DNA of 11,535 nucleotides, from the NCBI GenBank assembly GCA_035558335.1, contig DATMCM010000394.1, positions 1 to 11,535 on the forward strand. The letters are read 5' to 3'. A model generated the notes under the pieces. That model made no database searches. It was given only the letters and a program-made list of their open reading frames with translations, and was not told the DNA's origin. Below, piece after piece: positions 1 through 7,100 of this stretch; within the stretch, counting starts at the first letter, position 1, and every line of letters starts with the position of its first letter. A program made the translations under genes and the position numbers. The stretch comes from Onstottus_B sp035558335 (lineage in GTDB: Bacteria > Acidobacteriota > Blastocatellia > UBA7656).

Positions 1-198
1 GTGAGCTACGGCAACGAAGACGCCGGGCAGGGCTCCGAGATGGGAGTGAGCACCGCGCCGACCGGCGGCGAGCTGACTCAGAAGCAGGAGGCCGCGCTAA
101 TGGCGTCGGCGGATCTTTGCCCAACCTGTGGTGACTCGGCCTTCGTGCGCCTGGAAGGATGCCAAACTTGCTACGCTTGCGGCTACTCGGAATGCTAG
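1..198 (+). CDS. nrdJ: C-terminal end of vitamin B12-dependent (class II) ribonucleotide reductase, 5' partial
   Basis: Only the last 65 codons lie in the window; the GTG at base 1 is probably internal, since the gene should run leftwards by many hundreds of codons. The tail ends in a cysteine-rich module with CPTC at residues 40-43 and then C54, C57, C60 and the terminal C65 (pattern CxxC-x10-CxxCxxC-x4-C, ending GYSEC). This matches the zinc-ribbon-like tail of adenosylcobalamin-dependent ribonucleotide reductases, which commonly end in GYS(K)C. The enzyme reduces ribonucleotides to deoxyribonucleotides in the cytoplasm using a cobalamin-generated thiyl radical, and its C-terminal cysteines are thought to pass reducing equivalents to the active site. 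The preceding 35 residues are a low-complexity Gly/Ser/Glu linker, as expected between core and tail. A terminator follows 45 bases downstream, so this is the last gene of its transcript. The family is inferred from the tail alone; another protein with a similar zinc ribbon is the main alternative. Confidence 0.8.
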   Translation: MSYGNEDAGQGSEMGVSTAPTGGELTQKQEAALMASADLCPTCGDSAFVRLEGCQTCYACGYSEC

Positions 199-242
199 AT
201 CAACACTGAGTTTTCTCTGTCGACGCTTCTCTCTGTTGACTA

Positions 243-280
243 TGGGCGGGCATTGAAGGATCCGGTGCCCGCCCGTTTTT
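243..280 (+). terminator. Rho-independent terminator of the nrdJ-like gene
   Basis: A perfect 9-bp GC-rich stem (GGGCGGGCA at 244-252, TGCCCGCCC at 266-274), extendable by a T-G pair (243/275), encloses a 13-base loop and is followed directly by five T (276-280). This is a textbook intrinsic terminator for + strand transcription. The same hairpin lies 34 bases past the stop codon of the minus-strand small gene, but no T-tract follows it on that strand, so any stop there would be weaker. Confidence 0.9.
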
Positions 281-307
281 CGCCTGGCTGGAACACCGGC
301 CGAAAGC

Positions 308-466
308 TCAGCCCTCGGCGGTGTATTTCGGATAAGTCTTGCGGATCTTTGCCTCGATGTTGTGCCTGTCGCCGTCGCTCGCGGCACTCGCAAGCTTCTT
401 GCGAAGCTTTGTTCGCTTTTCGTAGCGTTTGCGTCGACGCTTTATTTCGCGGTCACGTTCTCTCAT
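308..466 (-). CDS. Small, very basic 52-residue protein (hypothetical, DUF6800-like in style)
   Basis: A 52-codon ORF on the minus strand starts with ATG at 466 and stops with TGA at 308-310. It begins MRERDREIKRRRKRYEKR and ends IRKTYPKYTAEG. About 40% of residues are Arg or Lys, concentrated in the first 35. The pattern suggests one or two charged alpha-helices and no membrane segment. An excellent ribosome binding site (GAGGAG, five bases before the ATG) and a strong sigma70-type promoter (526-554) make it a real gene despite its size. Short Arg/Lys-rich proteins of similar layout (MR.R..EIRRRR...K..KLR, ending in a Tyr-Pro motif) are found in several environmental phyla; I associate them with DUF6800, but this is from memory and tentative. 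The charge would suit RNA, ribosome or DNA binding, though no function is known. It lies downstream of the acyl-CoA dehydrogenase on the same strand, but with its own promoter and a long hairpin between them it is probably transcribed separately. Confidence 0.75.
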   Translation of the reverse strand: MRERDREIKRRRKRYEKRTKLRKKLASAASDGDRHNIEAKIRKTYPKYTAEG

Positions 467-525
467 CAATTCTCCTCAATCTCTTAAGCTGCGGCAGCAT
501 CCTCAAAGGGAGTGCCGAGGGCGGA

Positions 526-554
526 ATTCTACCGGTGAGCCAGAGATCGGTCAA
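526..554 (-). promoter_or_regulatory. Sigma70-type promoter for the 52-residue basic protein
   Basis: On the minus strand TTGACC (549-554) is followed after exactly 17 bases by TAGAAT (526-531), each 5 of 6 to consensus. The predicted start near 519 gives a leader of about 53 bases before the ATG at 466, containing the GAGGAG ribosome binding site. Confidence 0.7.
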
Positions 555-606
555 ACCCGACTATCGCGACCAGCCTGCTCTTGTATTTACTTCGCACGCT
601 CAATTT

Positions 607-701
607 GATACCTGTACGGGCGTCCCTCCGTGGGCGCCCCTCGGTGGCTCGTGTTCCTGGGTGGGGAGGGGCGCCCGCGGAGGGACGCCCGTACAGGTAT
701 C
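607..701. repeat. 36-bp near-perfect inverted repeat (long hairpin, REP/MITE-like)
   Basis: Left arm 607-642 and right arm 666-701 are reverse complements over 36 bases with a single difference (T631 against G677, a G-U wobble in RNA), enclosing 23 bases. The outer arm starts GATACCTGTACGGGCGTCCC and the inner part is rich in GGGCGCCC. It sits 30 bases past the stop codon of the acyl-CoA dehydrogenase and about 50 bases upstream of the next minus-strand promoter. No T-run follows on either strand, so it is not a classic intrinsic terminator, though the hairpin could stall polymerase or protect the dehydrogenase mRNA 3' end. The high arm identity suggests recent origin or continued selection. 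A dispersed palindromic element is the most likely identity. No second copy occurs in this window. Confidence 0.9.
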
Positions 702-731
702 CATCAAAATGAGCGAGACTAAGATCGGAAT

Positions 732-1874
732 TCATTTCAGCAGCTGTCCGGCGATGATCAGTTTCTGAATCTCCGAAGTCCCCTCGTAGATCCGTAGCGC
801 TCGAACGTCGCGATAAAGGTGCTCGACCACCGAGCCGCGAACAACTCCGGACCCGCCGTGAATCTGAACCGCGGCGTCGATGATTCGCTGGGCGGCTTCG
901 GTGGCGAAGAGCTTCGCCATCGCGGCTTCAAGCGTCACGCGTTCCGCTCCGCCGTCTTTCTTCCAGGCCGCCCGATAAACGAGCAGGCGGGCCGCGTCGA
1001 GTTCCGTGGCCATCTCCGCGAGCTTTATCTGAGTGGCCTGATACTCGGCGATGGCCTTGCCGAATTGAACTCGCCGCTTTGCGTAGCCGATAGCTTCGTC
1101 CAGTGCGCGCCACGCAAGCCCGCAAGCCGCGGCGCCCACCGTTGGCCGAAACGTGTCCAACGTTGTCATCGCGATCTTGAAGCCCTGACCTTCCGCACCG
1201 AGCAGGTTCGACGCAGGCACACGGCATCCGTCAAAGCGTATGCGGCCGATCGGGTGCGGCGAGATCAGCTCGATCTTCTCCTCGAATCGAAACCCGGGCG
1301 CGTCTCGCTCCACCAACAAAACCGAGATACCCTTGCTTCCCTCGCCAGGAGCAGTCTTGGCGAACACAGTGTAGAAAGTCGCAAGCCCGGCGTTGGAGAT
1401 GAACGTCTTTACGCCGTCAATCACGTAGCTCTCGCCGTCGCGCCGCGCCGTGGTTTGAATCGCTCCCACGTCTGACCCGGCTTCGGGTTCGGTGATGGCG
1501 AACGCCGCGATGGCGTCGCCCGAACTTACCAGAGGAAGAATTCGCCGCTTCAACTCGCTCGATCCAGCAAGCGCGACCGGGAAGCTTCCGAGACCCTGCA
1601 TCGCGAACATCAAATCTGCAAGAGAGGACTCGTAACTCAAGTGTTCTCGAATCACAGCAAGCGAGCGCACGTCGATGGCGGGCAAAGCGGACTCAACACC
1701 AGCGGCCACCGAGTGGACCAGAAGCCCCTCGCTTGCGAGCGCTCTGACGAGACTACGGGCCTGATCGTCTTCGGTGTCGCCTAATGCTGCATCTCGCACT
1801 TGCTCGCGATTGAAGCGCTCGACCTGCGCAGCAAGCCTGGTGTGGCGCTCTTCCAAAAAGGGCGTGCTCAACAT
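732..1874 (-). CDS. Acyl-CoA dehydrogenase (FAD-dependent)
   Basis: This 380-residue protein has the usual length and complete architecture of an acyl-CoA dehydrogenase, which oxidises acyl-CoA to trans-2-enoyl-CoA with FAD and passes electrons to electron-transferring flavoprotein in the cytoplasm. The N-terminal helical domain covers about residues 1-120. The first family signature (AFAITEPEAGSDV) is at 124-136 and the flavin-proximal YVIDGVKTFISNAG at 150-163. The C-terminal helical domain has RRVQFGKAIAEYQATQ at 267-282 and the second signature from QIHGGSG (337-343) to RDVRALRIYEGTSEIQ (355-370). Glu364 in YEGT is the expected catalytic base. The usual GGYGY is GGSGV here, a mild deviation near the substrate/flavin region. 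Chain-length or branched-chain preference cannot be read from the sequence. The divergent neighbours (CoA-transferase, MaoC hydratase) fit a shared acyl-CoA pathway. No Shine-Dalgarno precedes the ATG, and the promoter position predicts a leaderless mRNA. Confidence 0.95.
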   Translation of the reverse strand: MLSTPFLEERHTRLAAQVERFNREQVRDAALGDTEDDQARSLVRALASEGLLVHSVAAGVESALPAIDVRSLAVIREHLSYESSLADLMFAMQGLGSFPVALAGSSELKRRILPLVSSGDAIAAFAITEPEAGSDVGAIQTTARRDGESYVIDGVKTFISNAGLATFYTVFAKTAPGEGSKGISVLLVERDAPGFRFEEKIELISPHPIGRIRFDGCRVPASNLLGAEGQGFKIAMTTLDTFRPTVGAAACGLAWRALDEAIGYAKRRVQFGKAIAEYQATQIKLAEMATELDAARLLVYRAAWKKDGGAERVTLEAAMAKLFATEAAQRIIDAAVQIHGGSGVVRGSVVEHLYRDVRALRIYEGTSEIQKLIIAGQLLK

Positions 1875-1880
1875 ATGCCG

Positions 1881-1909
1881 ATACTAACGTCGAACTCGAT
1901 GGGTATCAA
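1881..1909 (-). promoter_or_regulatory. Sigma70-type promoter giving a leaderless acyl-CoA dehydrogenase mRNA
   Basis: On the minus strand TTGATA (1904-1909) and TAGTAT (1881-1886) are separated by exactly 17 bases. Only six bases (1875-1880) lie between the -10 hexamer and the ATG at 1874, so the predicted first transcribed base is the A of the start codon. This agrees with the absence of a ribosome binding site. Confidence 0.65.
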
Positions 1910-2001
1910 TTCGGAGCCGCTTTACGAATTGGTACGGTTGAATAAAGCCGTTGGGCACGATAGGATGCTGCGCGTTTCAGGATTGACGAAACCAATCTTG
2001 C

Positions 2002-2025
2002 CGCAGATGACGCAGATTAACGCAG
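2002..2025. repeat. Short degenerate direct repeats (CGCAG-centred)
   Basis: Three CGCAG units start at 2002, 2011 and 2021 in the sequence CGCAGATGACGCAGATTAACGCAG, a spacing of 9 and 10 bases. They lie between the divergent dehydrogenase and CoA-transferase genes. They could be a small operator, a fragment of a dispersed intergenic repeat, or chance; nothing here decides between these. Confidence 0.35.
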
Positions 2026-2063
2026 CTTGTAGCACGGGTTACTAGCGAATCAGCTTTGTGTTT

Positions 2064-2068
2064 GGGGA
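2064..2068 (+). promoter_or_regulatory. Ribosome binding site deciding the CoA-transferase start
   Basis: GGGGA lies five bases before the ATG at 2074. This favours that ATG over the in-frame TTG at 2056, which has no upstream Shine-Dalgarno. The family's N-terminal motif (GPLEGIRVIDF) also begins immediately after the ATG. I see no convincing promoter further upstream. Confidence 0.65.
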
Positions 2069-2073
2069 AAATA

Positions 2074-3258
2074 ATGCCAGGGCCGCTTGAGGGAATTCGC
2101 GTGATCGACTTCGGCCGATTCATTGCCGGACCTTACTGCGCTATGATGCTCGCCGATATGGGCGCCGACGTGATTCGAGTCGAGCGCCGTGACGGCGGCG
2201 AAGACCGCGAGCTTGGCCCGGTTACCGAGAGCGGCGAGGGCGGGCTCTTTTTAAATCTCAATCGCAACAAGCGGAGCATCACGCTCGATCCGGCGCGCAA
2301 CCTGGCAGGCGAAATCGTTCGGCGTCTTATTTCGAGCGCCGACGTCGTGATCGTCAACCTCCCGATCGAAGTGATGGAGCGCCTCGGTTTAGACTACAAG
2401 TCGCTGCGCGCGATTAAAGAAGACATCATTCTGGTGATGGCTTCGGCGTTTGGTCCCGATGGTCCATACAAGGACCGAGTCGGCTTCGACGGAGTGGTCC
2501 AAGCGATGAGCGGCGCGATGAGCCTGACCGGATTCCCCGGACCCCCGGTTCGTTCGATCGTGTCGTGGGTCGACTACGGCACGGCGCTGCACGGAGCATT
2601 CGGCGCAATGACCGCGCTCTACCATCGGCAAAAGACCGGCAGGGGCCAGTTGATCGATGTCTCACTGCTAGCGACCGGCGTAACGTTTATGACGCCGCTT
2701 CTTGCTGAGCTCGCCACGATGGGGATAAAACGGGAACAACTCGGCAACACCGGCTACTATGCCGCACCCAGTGACGTCTACAAAACTCGCGACGGATGGA
2801 TCATAGTTCCCACGATCGGCGGCCCGATGTTTCGCAGATGGGCCCGGCTGGTTGGAAGAGAAGACTTGATCGATGATCCTCGATTCAAGGACGACATTTC
2901 CCGTGGTAACAATGCAACCGCAATCAACGAGGCGATGAACGAGTGGTGCGCCTCGCGCACACGCGATGAGGCGATAACCGAGCTCGAGCGCGGGCGCGTG
3001 CCGTGCGGACCCGTCTACGATCTGAATGAAGTGCTGGCTGATCCTCAGGTGAACGCACGCGGTCTGCTTCAAGAACTCGAATACCCCGGCGGCACAAAAC
3101 CCATTCCAGTCGCAAGCCCACCGGTACGCTTGAGCGAAATGCGCGCGACTGCAATTCGCCGCGCACCGGCGTTGGGCGAGCACACTGCCGAGGTTCTTGG
3201 CGAACTTGGCTTCACGTCCGAAGACATCGCTGCATTTCGAGAATCAAAAGCCATCTGA
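2074..3258 (+). CDS. Class III (CaiB/BaiF family) acyl-CoA transferase
   Basis: The protein has 394 residues, the normal length for family III CoA-transferases, which move CoA from a donor thioester to a carboxylic acid through an aspartyl anhydride intermediate. Family motifs appear in order: LEGIRVIDF at 5-13, AGPYCAMMLADMGADVIRVE at 18-37, NLNRNKRSITLD at 61-72, FGPDGPYKDRVGFD at 126-139, and HRQKTGRGQLIDVSL at 184-198. Asp167 in WVDYGTALHG is in the position of the catalytic Asp169 of formyl-CoA transferase. The C-terminal part has the usual RVPCGPVYDLNEVLADPQ. The substrate cannot be read: members act on carnitine, oxalate/formate, succinate, bile acids, 2-methylacyl-CoA (racemase branch) and others. 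Next to an acyl-CoA dehydrogenase and a MaoC hydratase, an acid-activating role in a degradation pathway is plausible. The hydratase gene follows after 76 bases on the same strand and may be cotranscribed. Confidence 0.93.
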   Translation: MPGPLEGIRVIDFGRFIAGPYCAMMLADMGADVIRVERRDGGEDRELGPVTESGEGGLFLNLNRNKRSITLDPARNLAGEIVRRLISSADVVIVNLPIEVMERLGLDYKSLRAIKEDIILVMASAFGPDGPYKDRVGFDGVVQAMSGAMSLTGFPGPPVRSIVSWVDYGTALHGAFGAMTALYHRQKTGRGQLIDVSLLATGVTFMTPLLAELATMGIKREQLGNTGYYAAPSDVYKTRDGWIIVPTIGGPMFRRWARLVGREDLIDDPRFKDDISRGNNATAINEAMNEWCASRTRDEAITELERGRVPCGPVYDLNEVLADPQVNARGLLQELEYPGGTKPIPVASPPVRLSEMRATAIRRAPALGEHTAEVLGELGFTSEDIAAFRESKAI

Positions 3259-3272
3259 ACCGTTACGCTCTA

Positions 3273-3301
3273 TTGCAAGCACCACCTGCGTCGGGTACTT
3301 T
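3273..3301 (+). promoter_or_regulatory. Possible promoter for the MaoC hydratase gene
   Basis: TTGCAA (3273-3278) and TACTTT (3296-3301) are 17 bases apart. The -35 matches 4 of 6 and the -10 only 3 of 6, though the three -10 matches (T, A and final T) are the most conserved positions. The predicted leader is about 27 bases and includes the GGAGG site. Read-through from the CoA-transferase gene is equally possible. Confidence 0.3.
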
Positions 3302-3325
3302 AGCTGATCCCATCGAGTGATCGCC

Positions 3326-3330
3326 GGAGG
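3326..3330 (+). promoter_or_regulatory. Ribosome binding site deciding the MaoC hydratase start
   Basis: GGAGG stands four bases before the ATG at 3335. It sets that codon, not the in-frame GTG at 3317, as the start. Confidence 0.75.
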
Positions 3331-3334
3331 ACAC

Positions 3335-3799
3335 ATGCCAACACGAATCATCGAAGGTATCGAAGGACTCAAAGCGCTTGTCGGTCAGGAGATAAGCGCG
3401 AGCGATTGGTTTGAAGTCAGCCAGTCGCGCATCAACGCATTCGCCGACGCGACCCAAGATCATCAGTGGATTCACATCGACGTTGAGCGCGCGAAGAGCG
3501 ACTCGCCCTTCAAGACAACCATCGCGCACGGCTTTCTCACGCTGTCGCTGTTGCCATATCTCGCCGCTCAAGCCTTCAAGGTGCAAGGCGACTTCAAAAT
3601 GGGAATCAATTATGGTTTGAACCGACTGAGGTTTGTGTCTCCGGTTCCGGCGGGGTCGCGGATTCGCGCGCGGTTCACGCTTCATGCGGTTGAAGACGTG
3701 CAGGGCGGAGTTCAACTCACCTGGTCGGTAACCGTGGAGATTGATGGCGGCCAGAAACCCGCGCTCGTCGCCGAGTGGCTTGTTCGCTACTATGCGTGA
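3335..3799 (+). CDS. MaoC-family (R)-specific enoyl-CoA hydratase
   Basis: A 154-residue single-hotdog protein, the usual size for the MaoC/NodN/PhaJ group, which hydrates trans-2-enoyl-CoA to (R)-3-hydroxyacyl-CoA. The hydratase motif is intact: FADATQDHQWIHIDVERA at residues 36-53 holds Asp42 and His47, five apart like the Asp31/His36 pair of PhaJ, and TIAHGFLTLSL follows in the central helix region. The block NYGLNRLRFVSPVPAGSRIR is the usual strand and substrate-edge region. The exact wording (DHQWIH, SPF..TIAHG) is closest to the NodN-like MaoC dehydratases. It lies directly after the CoA-transferase gene and, with the divergent acyl-CoA dehydrogenase, could carry out consecutive steps of acyl-CoA breakdown or supply (R)-3-hydroxyacyl-CoA. 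No terminator is visible after the stop codon. Confidence 0.92.
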   Translation: MPTRIIEGIEGLKALVGQEISASDWFEVSQSRINAFADATQDHQWIHIDVERAKSDSPFKTTIAHGFLTLSLLPYLAAQAFKVQGDFKMGINYGLNRLRFVSPVPAGSRIRARFTLHAVEDVQGGVQLTWSVTVEIDGGQKPALVAEWLVRYYA

Positions 3800-3925
3800 A
3801 TGAGTAGTTTACGCTTTCGGTTCTGGACAAACCGCAGCTTACCGAAGACTCCCCTCGCTGTGATGAAGCGCATACGGATTCTCGGCGCAAACGAGGCGAA
3901 GATTCTGTGTAGTGGATCAGTGTAT

Positions 3926-3960
3926 GTGGTTCAGAATCGAGCTTGATTCTGACGTACCAC
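3926..3960. repeat. Bulged hairpin / inverted repeat upstream of the giant protein gene
   Basis: TCAGAATC (3931-3938) and GATTCTGA (3945-3952) form a perfect 8-bp inverted repeat around the six-base loop GAGCTT. After a three-base bulge (3953-3955) the stem continues with GTGGT (3926-3930) pairing with ACCAC (3956-3960), giving 13 pairs in all. No T-run follows. It could be an operator, an RNA structure, or a remnant of a small dispersed element; the sequence does not decide. Confidence 0.6.
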
Positions 3961-4046
3961 TTGGCCAGGCTGAAGAAGCTTGTAGGCTTAACTCGAACTG
4001 TCTCATCGGCACTTTCTTGCGCGCCTGTCGTTCCTGCGAATTGTAG

Positions 4047-4052
4047 TATAAA
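4047..4052 (+). promoter_or_regulatory. -10-like element for the giant exported protein gene
   Basis: TATAAA (4047-4052), overlapping TAGTAT (4044-4049), stands about 57 bases before the ATG at 4109. No matching -35 is found at 16-18 bases, so use by the housekeeping sigma factor would need an activator; an alternative sigma factor is also possible. Confidence 0.3.
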
Positions 4053-4092
4053 CTTCTTCTCCGGTCCGAATGGCCCCATCCAAGAGTTCGTT

Positions 4093-4097
4093 AGGAG
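4093..4097 (+). promoter_or_regulatory. Ribosome binding site deciding the giant protein start
   Basis: AGGAG lies 11 bases before the ATG at 4109, rather far but the only candidate. The signal peptide begins exactly at that ATG. The in-frame ATG at 4070 would put 13 extra polar residues in front of it. Confidence 0.55.
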
Positions 4098-4108
4098 ACA
4101 ATTTAATC

Positions 4109-7100
4109 ATGTCAAGAACGCGCTTAAGGCTGCTGCTCGTTTGCTCATTAGTTCAGCTTCTGAGCGTCGTAAACGTACTCGGTCAAACCGCCGAGCAGCA
4201 GCTGCGTGACGCTGAATGGAAGAATCATAAGCTGCCTGCCGTCGAGTTTGCGCGCTACGTTGACCTGGACAAGGTTTTGCTGTTTCGCGTTCCCGCGAGC
4301 TGGCAGCAGGCGGGCCCTCTTCGTTTCAAGGGCCCGCACGACTCCGAGCTGCAAGTGCTGATTGAGAGAATTCCGGACGGGGCGCCGCTCAAGAGCTTAA
4401 CAAATGGGATCCTGCACAATCTGCGGGATCTGCCCGGCGGTGCAGATGCGCTGACGGTAAGACGCACGGAGATTTCGGCGCTGGAAGCGCGTGAGTTCTT
4501 GTTCAACCTCGCGGATGCTCAAGGGCAAATGACTCGGCGCCTGATCTGGTCGACGGTGTCCGGGCCTCACGCTGTTTCGTTTGTGTTCATCCAGCGGGAG
4601 TCGGAGGCGACCGAGACCGAGCCATACTTCAAAGCCATCGTCGAGTCGGCGGTTATCTTCGAGAGCGATGCGCACTACGAGATCTTCGAGAAGCTGCGCG
4701 CCGCGGCGATCAAGGAACCAAGACCGGCCCGAATGGACGAGGTCAGATCACTCGTTGCCGTTGCAAAGGGTTTCGATGCGGAAGCGCGCGGGAAAGCCGT
4801 CGTCGCGCTTGCTTCGATCTTTGATTCAGCGCCCGATTCTGCAATTGAGTTGCTGATAGACAGGAGGCCATTGGTGCGGGCGGCTGCGGTTGAGGCCGTG
4901 GCCCGAAGCTCGAACCGACTGCTAGATGGGTTCCTGTTGCAGGCACTGGCCGACGTCAGTTCCGATGTTGCGTTGCGAGCGGCTCGCGCGCTGGCCAAAC
5001 GTGAGGACGCCGTGAAACTGCTGCGCGAGGACTCGGCGAATTGGGAAGGGCTGCAGATCGAAAGAGTGATGCGGGCGATGGCGTTGCTGGACGACCGTGC
5101 CCGCAGTCAGATCGCTGAGGAGCTTCTAAAGCGATGGGCCGGACCGCGCGTGAAGCCTAACGCCGGGCGAACACGACCCGTGCCTCCTCCGCCTCCACCT
5201 CCCGCAGTTCGCGAGCCGAGCCGGAAAGACAAACCCGGTCAAAAGACAGGCCCGCCCCCTGAAAAGTTTCGAGTGGCGGCCGGAGGGATCCCGGGTGGCC
5301 TATCGGTAACGGTTCCCAAGGACGTAACGATTTGGCCAGTGGGGCTTTTCGACTCGCCGGGTAACGATGAATACGTAGTGCTGGGAATGCTTCCGGATTT
5401 GGAGCCCCTCGCCTCAGCGTTGCCGGCGACCAAAGCGCTCGAGTCGGGCGCAGCGGCGGTAGCACTCGCTCTCCGAATCGCACTCGAATCCAGGACAAAG
5501 CTCCCGGTTGATTCGCTGATAAAACTGTTGTCGTCGGCGAACAACCGGCTGGCGAAGCTCGCGGCGTTGAACCTGGCCGTCTCGGCAAGCGCCGCCGACA
5601 TTCCGCGATTGGAAACGTTCTCCAAGACCATCTTCACCGTTTCAGCCAGCAAGCCGGGAGACCTGGGCCACGAACGGTCGTTGAGCGAGGACCTTGCGAT
5701 CACCGCGAAGAAGATTCGCTGGCGAGAGCGGCTCGCGTCCGCGGCGAGCACGGCATCGCGCGACTCGATCTTCAATGAAGGACTTGAGGACAGTGATCTT
5801 GCTGACTTCGCTTGGCCATACGTGAGAGATCTGGTTGAAGGGCCTGGGCCGAAACTGGCCAGGCCGCTTCGCGCGACAAGTCAAGCTGCGGACAGAGCCA
5901 CTTCTCCAAATCCGCCGCGGATAGTCTCCTCGCTCGGCGAGAATCTCTTGCCGGACAACGTCAAGCTTTATGCCGCGATCCCGGACGCGCAGGCGTTCGT
6001 TGACAAGCTCACGGGTTCGCTCTCGAGCATTCAACTCGAATCCGCGCGCACTCAGGCAAACCTGTTGCTGATGATGAAGGCCATCGAAGTGCAGGTCGCC
6101 AAGGTATTCGACGCACCGGTGGAGAGCAGCATTCTGGAGGCGTCGGGCGTTAAGCAGCATTCACCCATTGTGGTTGCGAGCTGGACGGCGGCAGGCGCGC
6201 CGCGCGGGCTGCGCGCGGCGGAGCGCAAAGCAGTCATCGTTCGAGTCGTTGATCGCGATCGGTTCGAGCACCTGATCGCAACCTACCAACGGGAGTTGGG
6301 CCACTTCGACATGCTGCCGGAATACGTATCGGCGGGGGCGCGGTTCATTTCGATGCTGCCGGCGCTGCTGCCGTTCGCAGCGCAGGCCGTTGGCGGAGAA
6401 AAGGCGCCTTCTCAAGAGCGTCCCGGCATGAGCTATCACTTGATGAGCTCGGAGAGCTGTAATGGTTATCCGGTAACCGTTATCGAGCGTCGTCAGGTTG
6501 AAGCAGAGGGCGTGTTGAATCGAGACACGGTGTACTTGACTTACATCGGTGACGCCGCGGTCATGGCGCCTGATTGGTTCTCGCTTCGGGACTGTCTTTT
6601 GCGACTCGAAGGCAAAAGCGAGACGCTGGCGAAGAACGCCGATTTCAAACGGGCCGTCGCCGGCGGTGGCGATGTCATTTACTTAAGCGATCCGCTAGCC
6701 CTGTTTGGAGGTTCTAAGAAAGGGGATCGACTTCGGGTCGGCGAGATGGGCGCGCTCAAGATCACAAAGCCCGGCTGGGAGAGTTCATTCGAGCTGGCCG
6801 TCAGCGATCAGGGCTGGCAGAAGCCGCTCGCGTTCAGGCCCTCGGAGTTGACGGCGCCGGCCACTCTGCTGCCGCGATCGACCATCGCCTACTTGTTCGT
6901 GAAGTTGGAATTTGCTCAAGCCTGGCGCAGCTTCGGGCGCGATATGTTCGGGCCGGAGACTGTAAAGCAGTTCGAGTCGCTGTGGGCGTTGGACTTTGAG
7001 CGCGAGGTTCTGCCGGAGCTTGGACCCGAGCTGGGCGCCGGGTTGTTGGGGCTGCCGTCGTTGAAGGGCGCCGGCTTTTCGGCGCCATGGGTGCTGTTTG

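Larger units (their letters stand above)
3800..4108. other. 309-base intergenic region upstream of the giant exported protein gene
   Basis: No gene is supported here. A weak 5-bp hairpin at 3818-3834 lacks a T-run and is not a convincing terminator for the MaoC gene. A 13-bp bulged hairpin is at 3926-3960, a -10-like box at 4047-4052, and a ribosome binding site at 4093-4097. A 27-codon ORF starting with the ATG at 3863 has no ribosome binding site and is discounted. The region is long enough for a regulated promoter, but no operator can be named. Confidence 0.6.

Noticed and set aside
253..768. 171-codon + strand ORF across the region after the terminator
   Set aside because: It overlaps the terminator hairpin, the antisense small gene and the palindrome, has no ribosome binding site, and its low-complexity translation of the repeat matches no family.
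819..1475. 218-codon + strand ORF antisense to the acyl-CoA dehydrogenase
   Set aside because: It lies wholly inside a gene with complete dehydrogenase motifs; the ORF is a by-product of GC-rich codon use, and its translation resembles no known protein.
1800..2045. 81-codon + strand ORF spanning the divergent promoter region
   Set aside because: It overlaps the dehydrogenase start and its promoter, has no ribosome binding site and shows no recognisable motif.
2668..3183. 171-codon minus-strand ORF antisense to the CoA-transferase
   Set aside because: Shadow frame inside a gene with clear family III motifs; no start signal and no recognisable domain.
3818..3834. Small inverted repeat CGGTT/AACCG after the MaoC gene as a terminator
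   Set aside because: Only five base pairs and no T-run, so it is not supported as an intrinsic terminator.
3717..4079. 120-codon minus-strand ORF over the MaoC 3' end and the intergenic hairpin
   Set aside because: Composition is not protein-like, it overlaps the real MaoC end, and no ribosome binding site is present.
3943..4209. 88-codon + strand ORF overlapping the start of the giant gene
   Set aside because: It starts at TTG inside the hairpin without a ribosome binding site and runs out of frame into the signal peptide coding region.
5170..5288. Proline-rich stretch in the giant protein as a possible frameshift or gene boundary
   Set aside because: The frame stays open, HEAT-like helices occur on both sides, and proline-rich linkers are normal between modules of exported proteins.
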